A stretch of DNA of 19,670 nucleotides from CAYNFH01 sp964396385 (lineage in GTDB: Bacteria; Armatimonadota; Chthonomonadetes; Chthonomonadales; CAJBBX01): the NCBI GenBank assembly GCA_964396385.1, contig CAYNFH010000124.1, forward strand, positions 1 to 19,670, read 5' to 3'. Each line of letters starts with the position of its first letter. The first letter of the stretch is position 1. Below the pieces are notes generated by a model. That model searched no databases and had not been told where the DNA came from. It saw nothing but the letters and a program-made list of their open reading frames with translations. A program made the position numbers and the translations under genes. Below, in pieces: positions 7,389 through 15,260 of this stretch.

Positions 7389-8028
7389 ACAGCCTCCGAA
7401 TCTGCTCCGTTCGCGCGGCGTCCAGCGGAGTCAGGCCGCGGCGGCAGCGGCTTGTGCGGTCCGCTCCATGTGCCAGGAGCAGCGCCGCTACCTCCGGCTG
7501 GCCGCAGTTCACCGCTCGCCGCAGCGGAGTCTCCCCGTTGCTGTCCCGCGCCTCGATGTGCGCCCCTGCCTCCAGCAGTACGCGCGCTATCTGGGTGTTT
7601 CCCCGCCGCGCTGCCATGTGTAGCGGAGTGGCCCGCTTGGGGCCAAAGGCGAGGTTGACGTCTGCTCCATGGCGGATGAGCAGCGCAATCAGTGCCGCGC
7701 CGCTTGCCTCCGGAATCCCGTCGCGCCCGGGCAGCTTGTTGGCAGCACCGTATAGCAGCGGGCGGCCGAATGGTCCTGGGGCATCCAGATCCGCTCCAAG
7801 CTCGAGGAGCAGCTCGGCGATCTCCGCGCTCCAGCAAATGGCGGCCTCGTGGAGCGCGGTCCCGATAACCTCGTGCCACGCCACCGGATCTTGCTGTAGA
7901 GACGGACCCAGCCGCTCCAATCGCTCACGGAACTGGTCCAGGTCACCTCCGGCGGCCGCGTCCAACAGCAGTTCGATCTCCCGCGCCTCCTCCCACTGTC
8001 TCTGTACCTGGAACGCCAACTCGACCAT
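7327..8028 (-). CDS. Ankyrin-repeat protein
   Basis: 233 aa with about four to five ankyrin repeats: 'TALHEAA...LLLELGADLDA', 'RPLLYGAA...LLIRHGADVN', 'TPLHMAARRGNTQIARVLLEAGAHIEARD', 'TPLRRAV...LLLAHGADR', and a partial 'LTPLDAA'. Ankyrin repeats bind other proteins; no enzymatic domain is present. The N-terminal ~50 residues are helical and unassigned. The last ~20 residues ('FTTECAEDTEERQGDEG') are translated from the intergenic repeat, so the natural C-terminus was probably near the fifth repeat. It starts 36 nt after the haemoglobin gene on the same strand, suggesting one transcript. No signal peptide is evident, so it is probably cytoplasmic. Confidence 0.9.
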   Translation of the reverse strand: MVELAFQVQRQWEEAREIELLLDAAAGGDLDQFRERLERLGPSLQQDPVAWHEVIGTALHEAAICWSAEIAELLLELGADLDAPGPFGRPLLYGAANKLPGRDGIPEASGAALIALLIRHGADVNLAFGPKRATPLHMAARRGNTQIARVLLEAGAHIEARDSNGETPLRRAVNCGQPEVAALLLAHGADRTSRCRRGLTPLDAARTEQIRRLFTTECAEDTEERQGDEGISG

Positions 8029-8064
8029 GGCCGCCTATCAAAGATCCAAAACGGGAAACGTGGC

Positions 8065-8448
8065 CTACTTCCCGTGGTTAATCAAGAACTCCGACGCCTC
8101 CTCAAAGTACCGGCGCATCGGCCCGGCCGCATCCTCCGGGATTGCCACCTCATCCATAGCAGCCAGCATGTTCGTGAGCCAGGCGTCCCGCTCCGCCTGC
8201 CCGATTCGGAACCGGGCGTGGCGCATCCGCAGGTGGGGGTGGCCCCGCTTCTCCGAGTAAGTCCGCGGTCCGCCGAAGAACTGGGCAAGGAAGAGGGCCA
8301 GGTGATCGCGGGCGGAGTGAAAGCAGCTCGAGTTGGTTGGATATACCGGCCGCAACACAGGATCGGTCTCCACGCGCCGGTAGAAGGCATCCACCAGCGC
8401 GGTGAAGGTCTTCATTCCGCCCACCGCCTCATACACGCTCTCCGCCAT
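8065..8448 (-). CDS. Truncated haemoglobin, group II (trHbO-like)
   Basis: 127-aa haem-binding globin of the 2-over-2 fold. 'HPHLRMRHARFRIG' (residues 70-83) is the hallmark of this family, with H77 as the proximal haem ligand; Y23 in 'FYRRV' fits B10 and W90 fits the conserved G8 tryptophan of group II. 'HLALFLAQFFGGP' is the typical E-helix to loop segment. Family members bind O2, NO or peroxide and are linked to oxygen handling and nitrosative stress. An AGGGAG stretch lies a few bases upstream of the ATG. The gene lies 22 nt after the NTF2-like gene and 36 nt before the ankyrin gene, so the three probably form one minus-strand operon. Confidence 0.95.
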   Translation of the reverse strand: MAESVYEAVGGMKTFTALVDAFYRRVETDPVLRPVYPTNSSCFHSARDHLALFLAQFFGGPRTYSEKRGHPHLRMRHARFRIGQAERDAWLTNMLAAMDEVAIPEDAAGPMRRYFEEASEFLINHGK

Positions 8449-8470
8449 CTCCCTGCTCCCTGTCGCCCAG

Positions 8471-9019
8471 CTACAGCCGCTTCTTCCTAGCGGGATGGGG
8501 GACCGGCCCGGCCAGCGGGGGAAGCGGCTTGCCGTCCAGCGTCCGCTTGCTGCCCGGCAGCACGTCCGTGTGCTTTAGCAGCCAGGTGCCCTTTGTGTCC
8601 ACCCACGTGTCGCGCTCGTGCACGTCGAGCACGGCCGTATGCTCCGCAGCCTTCGCCCCGGCTCGGGCTGGCGCGTCCGCGATCCGGAAGGAAGCCTTCA
8701 CGTGCGTGGTCGCCACCGCCTGCTTCCCATGCACAACCAGCTTGTCGATGGAGACCCCTACCGTGCCGCTGCCGCGCATGCGTGCCAGCAGGAGCTTCCA
8801 GTTCTGCTCGTACTGCTTCCGCGTCTCGATGCGGCCGCCGTCGTTGGCGGTATAGTCCGGCGCGAACGGCGCCATGATGGAGCTTATGTCGCGCATGGCG
8901 ATTGCGCCGTTCATCCGGTTGTACTGCGACTGTATCGCCGCCCTCACGGCCGTATCCTCCGGCGCCGCGATGGCGAGCAAGAGTAAATAGGCTAAGTGCA
9001 AGTCTCCGTACCTTTCCAT
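8471..9019 (-). CDS. SnoaL/NTF2-like domain protein with N-terminal hydrophobic segment
   Basis: 182 aa from the preferred ATG at 9019. The hydrophobic 'AYLLLLAIAAP' near the N-terminus may be a weak signal peptide. The body fits an NTF2-like (DUF4440/SnoaL) cone fold: 'AIQSQYNRMNGAIAMRDISSIMAPFAPDYTANDGG' for the first helices and strand, and 'WVDTKGTWLLKHTDVLPGSK' for the last strands. The fold serves enzymes and binding proteins, so no reaction can be named. The frame stays open to 9070, but the extra 17 residues read into the edge of a ~140-bp repeat and are probably not native. First gene of the cluster with the haemoglobin and ankyrin genes. Confidence 0.75.
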   Translation of the reverse strand: MERYGDLHLAYLLLLAIAAPEDTAVRAAIQSQYNRMNGAIAMRDISSIMAPFAPDYTANDGGRIETRKQYEQNWKLLLARMRGSGTVGVSIDKLVVHGKQAVATTHVKASFRIADAPARAGAKAAEHTAVLDVHERDTWVDTKGTWLLKHTDVLPGSKRTLDGKPLPPLAGPVPHPARKKRL

Positions 9020-9058
9020 CTCATAGAAGCGTGGGACCGGGAGCGTAGCGGATTCTGA

Positions 9059-9198
9059 CATCCCGAGCAAAGCGAGGGATCTGCTTTACGGAGACAGCGC
9101 GTACTCTGCCGGAAAAAGCAGATTCCTCCCCAGGGGCCGGCCCTCGCCGCTGTCCGCTTCGCGGCCAAGGCGCGGCTCACCCGCGCTCGGAATGACAG
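9059..9198. repeat. 140-bp intergenic repeat, copy A
   Basis: Nearly identical to 10661-10800 in the same orientation; the block from GTCTGCCGG/CTCTGCCGG to the GCTCGG end differs by only a few bases, including a T/TT length change. Its ends form an imperfect inverted repeat (CATCCCGAGC... at the left, GCTCGGAATGAC at the right), and a second pair (GATCTGCTTT / AAAGCAGATTC) lies inside. This is a MITE-like or structured interspersed element with no coding capacity. Confidence 0.88.
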
Positions 9199-9204
9199 CA
9201 CGTC

Positions 9205-10551
9205 TCAGTCCACCAGCCCGCGGCCCTTCGTCTCTATCACCCACGGCATGGCGAGAAGCCCGACCAGCGGCACCACGCCTACCCAGACCAGCGCGGCCAT
9301 GGCGCTGTTGACGGCGTTGGCCCCGCGCGCCGCGATGTTCCCAACCAGGAACGGGCCCGCCGAGGCGATGATCCGACCCACGTTGTAGCAGAATCCCGCG
9401 CCCGTGCCCCGAAGCCGGGTGGGGAACAGCTCCGGTAGGTAGTAGGTGAAGCTGCCGAAGACGCCGAAAACGGTGAGCCCGATGGGGAAGTACATGTAAA
9501 GCCGCGTGTGGGGGGCCAGGTCGAGTCCGAAGGCGCAGATAAGGGAAGCCGCGGAGCCCACGAAGTAGAGGATGAACATCGGCTTCCGGCCCAGCGCCTT
9601 GGAGATAGGCGCGGTGAGCAGCGTCCCCAGCAGCCCGCCCCAGTTAAAGCAATTGGTCGCGATCTTGGTCCAGGTCTCCGCCTCCCCTGGCAGTCCGGCT
9701 ATGCCCGCGAGACCCCTTGCCACGGTCGCGATGAAGGCATTACAGCTCCACCACATGATCAGCGCCGTCACCGCCATGGAGAACCCGCTCAGCGTGATGC
9801 GCCGGTACTGCGGGCTGAACAGCTCCGCGATACGCGGCGCAATCCCGCGCGACGCGGCGTCCTTCCACCGCTCCGGCTCCTTCACGAAAATCCGCACGAG
9901 GAATGCGAAGAGGGCAGGGATGAGCCCGCTGAGGAAGACCCAACGCCAGGAGTGTGCCGGGTCCGACTTGAGGAAGACGCCGGCTATCTGGAAGTTGACA
10001 AAGGTCGCCAGGAACAGGCCGATGGGCGCGGAGGTGTAGAGCAGCGCGCCCGCCTCTACGCGCCGCTTCTCCGGCACCACTTCCGCGACCATGGAGGCGC
10101 CGGCCGCCCACTCGCCGCCGATGCCGAGGCTCGAGATGACGCGGCAGATTCCCAGGATCCAGATGTTGGGGGCGATCGCGCAGAGGGCGGTGCCCACCGC
10201 GTACACGGTCATGGTGAGAAGCAGCGTACGCGTGCGGCCGATCTTGTCCGCCACCCGGCCGAACAGGATGCCGCCGATAGCCCAGCCGATCAGCAGAATC
10301 GACGTGAGTATGCCGCCCCAATGGAGGGTCTCCGCCTTCGCCGCCTTCGAGCCCAGCGGCAGCCCCAGCAGCGTGGGGACGCAGTTGGGCGCCACGTAGT
10401 TGAACAGCAGCCCGTCGAAGACGTCGAATCCCCAGCCTAGCCAGGCGGCGAACAGCACCGTCCACTGGTAGCCGTTCATGTCCAGCAGGCAGCGGCCGGA
10501 CCTTAGGGCAGGTTCGGGACTGGGGATGAGGGTGTCATCGGGAGAATCCAC
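9205..10551 (-). CDS. MFS transporter, aromatic-acid/sialate-type (AAHS/SHS-like)
   Basis: 448-aa inner-membrane protein with about 12 hydrophobic helices. 'GWGFDVFDGLLFNYVAP' in helix 1 is the D-x-F/D-type signature of the SHS/AAHS subgroup, 'GRVADKIGRTRTLL' is the loop 2-3 MFS motif (GxxxDxxGRR/K), and 'RVISSLGIGGEWAAGASMVAEVVPEKRR' matches the conserved helix 4-5 region. These proteins import organic acids or sugar acids with protons; the substrate is not determinable. It starts with GTG at 10551, supported by AGGAGG five nucleotides upstream. It stands alone between two direct copies of the 140-bp repeat, with no metabolic gene beside it to reveal the substrate. Confidence 0.93.
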   Translation of the reverse strand: MDSPDDTLIPSPEPALRSGRCLLDMNGYQWTVLFAAWLGWGFDVFDGLLFNYVAPNCVPTLLGLPLGSKAAKAETLHWGGILTSILLIGWAIGGILFGRVADKIGRTRTLLLTMTVYAVGTALCAIAPNIWILGICRVISSLGIGGEWAAGASMVAEVVPEKRRVEAGALLYTSAPIGLFLATFVNFQIAGVFLKSDPAHSWRWVFLSGLIPALFAFLVRIFVKEPERWKDAASRGIAPRIAELFSPQYRRITLSGFSMAVTALIMWWSCNAFIATVARGLAGIAGLPGEAETWTKIATNCFNWGGLLGTLLTAPISKALGRKPMFILYFVGSAASLICAFGLDLAPHTRLYMYFPIGLTVFGVFGSFTYYLPELFPTRLRGTGAGFCYNVGRIIASAGPFLVGNIAARGANAVNSAMAALVWVGVVPLVGLLAMPWVIETKGRGLVD

Positions 10552-10660
10552 CTGCGCCTCCTAGCGTTGAGGGTGTACGACTCCGGTTCCCTGTTCGCCC
10601 GCCCGTCGCCGGGATTCCTCCTGGCCGCCGTTATCCAGACTGAAGACGGGAGACGGCCGT

Positions 10661-10800
10661 CATCCTGAGCGCAGCGAAGGACCTGCTTTACGGCAACGGT
10701 GCGTAGTCTGCCGGAAAAAGCAGATTCCTCCCCAGGGACCGGCCCTCGCCGCTGTCCGCTTTCGCGGCCAAGGCGCGGCTCACCCGCGCTCGGCATGACA
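10661..10800. repeat. 140-bp intergenic repeat, copy B
   Basis: Second copy of the element at 9059-9198, same orientation, lying between the transporter start and the VOC stop. The remainder of the 10552-10818 gap shows nothing else recognisable. The ends CATCCTGAGCGCAGCGAAGG and GCTCGGCATGACA are imperfect inverted repeats. Confidence 0.88.
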
Positions 10801-10818
10801 TGGGCGCTCTGTCGTCCG

Positions 10819-11552
10819 TCAGTCCACGATTCCGAACACGGCCCCTTGCGGGTCACGCAGGACGCTGAAGCGGCCCACGTTGGGTACGTCCGTGCCGGGC
10901 ACAATGACGCTGGCGCCCAGTGAGGTCGCCTTCTCGACGGCGGGATCGCACTTCTCTACCGCGAAGTAGATCAGCCAGTTCGGCGGCACGTCGCCCCACT
11001 GCGGCTGGATGGCCATCATCCCGGCGATCCCCTTGCCTCCATTCGTGAATTCANNNNNNNNNNGCCCCATCCGAACAGGCCAGTGTAGAATGCTTTCGCA
11101 TTCTCCGTGTCCCGGGTGTTCAGCTCCGCCCAGCAGTAGGTCCCCGGCTCCTGCTGCAGCGCGAATCCGTGGTGCCGTCGCGGCTCCCATACGCAGAGAA
11201 TCGCGCCGGTGGGGTCCTGTACCACCGCCAAGCGTCCTACGTCCATAACGTCGAACGCGCCTGCCATGACGTTGCCGCCGAGCTGACCTGCCTTCTGCGC
11301 GGATTCGTCCGCGCTGGCCACGGATACGTAGGCCGTCCAGTGCGGCGGCACCCCCGGCTTCTGGTCCTGGTAGAGCGCCCCTACGTCCTTGCCGCTCTTC
11401 TGGCACATGGTGTAGACGCCTTTCTCGCCCATGGGAAAGTCGATGAACGACCATCCGAACAGCTCGCCATAAAACCGCTTCGCGCCCGCCGAATCGGGCG
11501 TCTCCAGATCCAACCAGCAAAACGTTCCCGGCGCGTGTGACTGAACCTCCAC
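10819..11552 (-). CDS. Two-domain VOC (glyoxalase/bleomycin-resistance fold) protein, interrupted by assembly gap
   Basis: The N-terminal part (11552 down to the gap) reads 'GTFCWLDLETPDSAGAKRFYGELFGW', a complete first VOC domain ending 'GRLAVVQDPTGAILCVWEP'. A second domain starts 'GTYCWAELNTRDTENAKAFYTGLFGW' and is cut by ten Ns (11054-11063). After the gap it resumes in another frame with 'EFTNGGKGIAGM' and ends 'GRFSVLRDPQGAVFGIVD'. Comparison of the two domains suggests roughly a dozen residues are missing, so the gap is longer than ten bases; the frame is restored if its true length leaves remainder 2 on division by 3. It starts with GTG at 11552, with AGGAGG eight nucleotides upstream; a -10-like TATACT lies on this strand at 11667-11672. 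Related proteins are metal-dependent or hydrolase-accessory; no reaction is assigned. Confidence 0.88.
11054..11063. other. Assembly gap (10 N)
   Basis: Ten undetermined bases inside the second domain of the VOC gene. The number is probably a placeholder, because the flanking frames do not join and homologous residues are missing. Confidence 0.99.
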
Positions 11553-11701
11553 AGTAGTCTCCTCCTTAGAAACCGGCCGATGACGGATGACGTCGGACGG
11601 ACGGAACCCGGAATCCGTCGCTCCTCCGTCTGTCGACGAATTGCCCGCTCGCTATCCGGACGCGCTAGTATATCGCATCCGCGACACGTCCGCCAGGTGT
11701 G

Positions 11702-11726
11702 GGAACCCGGCGGGCTTTTGGGCGTC
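11702..11726 (+). promoter_or_regulatory. ECF-sigma-like promoter before the stress protein
   Basis: GGAAC (11702-11706) and CGTC (11723-11726) are separated by 16 nt, the arrangement typical of extracytoplasmic-function sigma factors. It lies 57 nt upstream of a stress-protein gene. Short motif, so chance occurrence in GC-rich DNA is possible. Confidence 0.3.
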
Positions 11727-11782
11727 CTCTCTATGATTGAACCCTCAATAGACCGCCGGCAAGGAGGAAAGGGGATCGCAAA

Positions 11783-12397
11783 ATGGCCACCATGGTAGCG
11801 GCTCTCTTCGACGACTTCACGCACGCGCAGGGCGCGGTGGACGACCTTATCAACAGCGGCTTCCCGCGCGAGAGCATCGGCATCATCGCCCACGAGGCCG
11901 CGCACGACAACGCCGCCTACATCGATCGCAGGGGCGACACGGTCCCGGACCCGGACACCAAGATGGCGGCCGGGATGGGCGTAGGCGCCGTCGTGGGCGG
12001 GGCCGCGGGACTCGTCCTGAGCCTGGGGGCGCTCGTCCTGCCCGGGATAGGCCCTGTGGTGGCGGCCGGCACCCTCTACGCGGTGCTGAGCGGCGCGCTG
12101 CTCGGGGCCGCGACTGGTGGGGCCGTCACGGCGCTGGTGGAGGCCGGCGTGCCGCGCTCGCAGGCTGAGTACTACGCGGAGGGCGTCCGCCGCGGCGGCA
12201 CCCTGGTCACCGTGGAAGCTTCCCAGGATCGGAAGGACGCCGCAGAGCAGATCCTGAACCGGCACGGCGCGGTGAACGTGGAGGAGCGCGCCGCAATGTG
12301 GCGCTCTTCCGGCTGGAGCGGCTACGACGTCAACGCCCAGCCCTACACCCGCGAGCAGATCGCCCGGGCCCGCGAGGACCAGCGCAAGGCGGCGTGA
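11783..12397 (+). CDS. General stress protein 17M-like (YflT-type) protein with glycine-rich membrane-like core
   Basis: 204 aa. The N-terminus 'MVAALFDDFTHAQGAVDDLINSGFPRESIGII' is the typical alpha/beta opening of YflT/GSP17M-type domains. A long glycine/alanine-rich hydrophobic centre ('MGVGAVVGGAAGLVLSLGAL', about residues 60-115) could insert into a membrane. A second alpha/beta segment ends 'GGTLVTVEASQDRKDAAEQIL...GAVNVEER', followed by a charged tail with 'YTREQIARAREDQRKAA'. AAGGAGGAAAGGGG precedes the ATG. Relatives are induced by heat, salt or envelope stress in several phyla; the biochemical role is unknown. It diverges from the VOC gene across a 230-bp intergenic region. Confidence 0.82.
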   Translation: MATMVAALFDDFTHAQGAVDDLINSGFPRESIGIIAHEAAHDNAAYIDRRGDTVPDPDTKMAAGMGVGAVVGGAAGLVLSLGALVLPGIGPVVAAGTLYAVLSGALLGAATGGAVTALVEAGVPRSQAEYYAEGVRRGGTLVTVEASQDRKDAAEQILNRHGAVNVEERAAMWRSSGWSGYDVNAQPYTREQIARAREDQRKAA

Positions 12398-12404
12398 CCC
12401 GCGA

Positions 12405-12475
12405 CCGAGGACGACCGTCGGACTAAGGTCCTCGGCTGGGTGGCCTAGCGGCCGAGTGTCCACCTTCGTGGACAC
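12405..12475 (+). terminator. Two consecutive hairpins after the stress protein
   Basis: CCGAGGAC (12405-12412) pairs with GTCCTCGG (12428-12435), and GTGTCCAC (12456-12463) pairs with GTGGACAC (12468-12475) around CTTC. There is no T-run. They lie 8 nt after the stop codon and probably end or protect that transcript. The rest of 12398-12611 shows nothing else. Confidence 0.5.
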
Positions 12476-12611
12476 GAGTCGTAGTGGGGCTGTTGGCGGA
12501 AGAAGGACCGTTAGTCGCTGGCTAAGACCCATAGGAATCTTGGCAGCTTGCGCCAAACCTGCCGGCGTGAGTACGGAAAGAGATGCCACCGCTCCGGCAG
12601 GAGCCCCTGCC

Positions 12612-13943
12612 ATGCGCGTGCCGTGGCGGGCCGCTGTCGGCTGCCTCCTGCTGTGGGCGGCCTTCGGGTGGTTCTGGCTCGTGCCCCTGTTCCGGCCGCG
12701 GGGACTCTACCTTGGCGGCCGGTACGCGCTCTCGGACCTCTACCTCGGCCTGCCCATCGCGCTGGCGGCGCTGGGTTCGCTCGTCCTCTCCCTACTTCCA
12801 GCCCGGCTGCGGCGGCCGGTCGGCTTCCGGTACGCTGCCGTCTGCTTCAGCGTGCTGGTGAGCATCCTGGTCCTGGATGGCGCCGCGGCGATGTGGAAGG
12901 CGATGCGCTGGGACTACTGGTGGGACTACCACCACGTGGAGCGCAACGGCAACCGGCACGACCCGGACCTGGGCTGGGTGCGGCAGCCGCACCTGGCCTG
13001 GAAAGGGCGCGATAGGGGAGACGGGAGCGTCAACTGGTACCGCACGGACGAGAACGGCTTCCGCAACCCGCCGAGCATCACGCGGGCCGACCTGGTCTTC
13101 CTCGGCGACTCCTTCACGGAAGCCGCCGAGATCCGCGCGGAGGAGTCGTTTCCCAGCCTGGTCGGCGCTGCCACGCGCATGCCTGCGGTCAACCTGGGGC
13201 GCAGCGGCTACGGCCCGCCCCAGGAGCTAGTGGTCCTGCGCAAGTACGGGCTGCGGTACCACCCGAAGGCCGTGGTCTGGCAGATCTACGAGGGGAACGA
13301 CCTGGTGGACGCGGAGCACTTCCACGGCTGGCTCACGGACCGCCCGGCCGCCGTCGTCCACGCCCGGCCGCACGGCTTGGCCGCCAACTACGTCGCCTTC
13401 TCCCCGCTGATGTGGCAGCTCAGCAAGACCTGGCCGCCGGTCATTCCGGACCCTTCCGTGCGCTACCCGGACGGCTCACTACACGTCTACCGCGGTGCGG
13501 GCAAGGAGGAGTACGCCAACTACGCCACAGAGAAGCACCCGGAGGGGCTGCGGGTGACGGAAGAGTCCATCGCGGAAGGGCTGCGGGTCTGCCGCGCCAA
13601 TGGTATCCGTCTGCTGGTCCTCTTCGCGCCCACCCGCAACCGCGTCTACGCGCCGTTCCTCCAGTACCGCCGAATCGGCGACGAGCAACGCCTCATTCCC
13701 GGCGGCCCGGAGGAGCGCCCCACGGACTTCGGCCCCAGCCTCGGCCGCTTCTGTCAGGGAATCGGCTGCCCCTACGTGGACCTCACCGCACCATTCCACG
13801 CCCAGGCCGCCCAGGACATCCGCCGCCTCTACTTCCTGGACGACTTCCACTTCGACACCGCCGGCCACGACCTTACTGCACGCAAGGTGTGCGAGTGGCT
13901 CAGAGCAGAGTCGGACCGAATCCGACAATCAACCAACAGATAA
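12612..13943 (+). CDS. Membrane-anchored SGNH/GDSL-fold hydrolase or acetyltransferase-like protein
   Basis: 443 aa from ATG 12612, chosen because CAGGAG lies nine nucleotides before it and because earlier in-frame starts fall within the hairpin region. Three hydrophobic segments occupy about residues 8-28, 40-64 and 72-94. The remainder is an SGNH domain: block I 'FLGDSFTEA' with nucleophile S167, block II 'NLGRSGYGPP' with the oxyanion glycine, block III 'YEGND' with N229, and block V 'DDFHFDTAGHD' with D410 and H413. All four catalytic positions are present, so it should be active. Members of this fold remove or transfer acyl groups on polysaccharides (AlgX/AlgJ-like) or lipids. The domain after the helices is probably outside the cytoplasm. 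No exopolysaccharide genes are beside it. Confidence 0.85.
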   Translation: MRVPWRAAVGCLLLWAAFGWFWLVPLFRPRGLYLGGRYALSDLYLGLPIALAALGSLVLSLLPARLRRPVGFRYAAVCFSVLVSILVLDGAAAMWKAMRWDYWWDYHHVERNGNRHDPDLGWVRQPHLAWKGRDRGDGSVNWYRTDENGFRNPPSITRADLVFLGDSFTEAAEIRAEESFPSLVGAATRMPAVNLGRSGYGPPQELVVLRKYGLRYHPKAVVWQIYEGNDLVDAEHFHGWLTDRPAAVVHARPHGLAANYVAFSPLMWQLSKTWPPVIPDPSVRYPDGSLHVYRGAGKEEYANYATEKHPEGLRVTEESIAEGLRVCRANGIRLLVLFAPTRNRVYAPFLQYRRIGDEQRLIPGGPEERPTDFGPSLGRFCQGIGCPYVDLTAPFHAQAAQDIRRLYFLDDFHFDTAGHDLTARKVCEWLRAESDRIRQSTNR

Positions 13944-14037
13944 CGCTGTTGTCCCCATATTCTTCCGGGCGCTCGAATGGACCGGAAATGGCGGTTGCGC
14001 TAATGTGGGAAGAAAGGACGAAGTTTCAGCGTCTAAC

Positions 14038-14066
14038 TTGTGCGGAATGAGTGTTCCCATTATGAT
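14038..14066 (+). promoter_or_regulatory. Sigma70-type promoter of the SUMF1-fold gene
   Basis: TTGTGC (14038-14043), 17 nt, TATGAT (14061-14066). It lies 33 nt before the ATG at 14100, which has GAGG just upstream. The rest of 13944-14099 holds nothing else recognisable. Confidence 0.5.
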
Positions 14067-14099
14067 GTGCCGCTACTTGTCGAGGGTGCCTGAGGAACC

Positions 14100-14999
14100 A
14101 TGCGAGCAGCCACAAAACAAGCATTGCTATGTGCGTTAGCGTGCTTCTCCTTTGGTGTCAGCCGATGTCTGCCCTTCCAGTCCGGCTCTTCGCGCCGGGT
14201 CCTGGCCGGGCAACAGATTGCCACACGCTCCTTTATCGGATCAAGAGGCGGCGATGAGCGCCAACTTGCCGATGTCAAACTCTGCTGGTGCCCGCCCGGC
14301 CGGTTCATTATGGGAAGCCCGCCGGACGAGACGGAGCGGCGCCCGACTGAAGATCAGGTCGAGGTGACGCTCACCAGAGGTTTCTGGATGGGGAAGTATG
14401 GGGTAACGCAGGGCCAGTGGAAACGGGTAATGGGCAGGTTTCCTGGCCAACTGGATGCGGGCTCAGGGGATGACTTCCCGGTTTATAGTGTCAATTTCGC
14501 CGAAGCCGAGGAGTTCTGTCGTAGGTTGACGCATCAGTTACGCCTCTCTGGCGCTTTGCCTCAGGGTTTGGAATTCCGCATTCCCACCGAGGCGCAACGA
14601 GAATATGCCTGTCGCGCCGGAACCACGACGGCCACTGCCTTCGGCGACCGCTTGAGCAGTCGACAGGCCAACTTCGACGGAAGCCACCCGTACAACGGCG
14701 CGATTCGGGGTCCGTATCTGCGACGCACAGAGCAGGTAGGCCGCTATCCTGCCAACCGTTGGGGATTGCATGACATGCACGGAAACCTTGATGAGTGGTG
14801 CCGAGACGTGTTCTACGAGACGTTGCCGGGTGGCACAGATCCCGACCTATCAAACGCGAAGTCGCCTGGATCGCGGGCACGCCGGGGTGGGGTCTGGGAC
14901 GATCCCGGCTGGGCGTGCCGTTCGGCTTCACGCCGTGCATTCGAGCCGGAGCGTCGAGCGAACCATATAGGTTTTCGCGTCGTCATGGTCCAGCTCTAG
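14100..14999 (+). CDS. SUMF1/formylglycine-generating-enzyme-fold protein, secreted, probably non-catalytic
   Basis: 299 aa. N-terminal hydrophobic stretch 'ALLCALACFSFGVSRC' suggests a signal peptide. The body is a full FGE-sulfatase domain: 'CWCPPGRFIMGSPPDETER', 'GFWMGKYGVTQGQWKRVMG', 'YSVNFAEAEEFCRRL', 'RIPTEAQREYACRAGTTT', 'GLHDMHGNLDEWCRD' and the end 'HIGFRVV'. True formylglycine-generating enzymes use two cysteines in the C-terminal strand (GGSYLC....YC type). Here that segment is 'RRGGVWDDPGWACRS': the second Cys is kept but the first is Asp. That matches the many bacterial domain members with binding or unknown roles, so sulfatase activation is unlikely. Base composition looks lower in GC than its neighbours, which may indicate transfer. 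Confidence 0.9.
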   Translation: MRAATKQALLCALACFSFGVSRCLPFQSGSSRRVLAGQQIATRSFIGSRGGDERQLADVKLCWCPPGRFIMGSPPDETERRPTEDQVEVTLTRGFWMGKYGVTQGQWKRVMGRFPGQLDAGSGDDFPVYSVNFAEAEEFCRRLTHQLRLSGALPQGLEFRIPTEAQREYACRAGTTTATAFGDRLSSRQANFDGSHPYNGAIRGPYLRRTEQVGRYPANRWGLHDMHGNLDEWCRDVFYETLPGGTDPDLSNAKSPGSRARRGGVWDDPGWACRSASRRAFEPERRANHIGFRVVMVQL

Positions 15000-15134
15000 C
15001 GTATGCAACAAGGGCCGGCCTGGTGACGCCATTTAGGGGTTTCGCACATCTTGCCCGGCAGGGCCGTCACGCTGCAGTTGACAGCAAGAGCGTCGAATGC
15101 ACCGGCCACTAATTAGGGCTACTTCGCGAAGTAG
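15000..15134. other. Intergenic stretch ending in a TTCGCGAA-centred palindrome
   Basis: No gene is supported in 15000-15118. A perfect 16-bp palindrome CTACTTCGCGAAGTAG occupies 15119-15134, with GG/CC pairing continuing outside one mismatch. It directly precedes the open frame of the nucleotidyltransferase-like gene. Confidence 0.5.
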
Positions 15135-15260
15135 GCCACCAACTCGTCGATCGTCACCATCTTCGGCGGAGACCCTGTATCGGTTCGTGGCCGAATTACC
15201 CAGGCCCTCCTCAACTGGCGCGACAGGGCACGCGTCGTTGGGCTCGGCGGCAGGCTAATC

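Noticed and set aside
11381..12613. 410-aa minus-strand open frame across the stress protein gene and VOC start
   Set aside because: Low-complexity shadow: it crosses the VOC gene in the wrong frame and is antisense to the YflT-like gene.
15119..15170. Minus-strand tail reading 'KMVTIDELVAYFAK' then stop
   Set aside because: Looks protein-like, but the opposite strand is coding-like for the nucleotidyltransferase gene, no start or domain is visible upstream, and the end lies in the palindrome.
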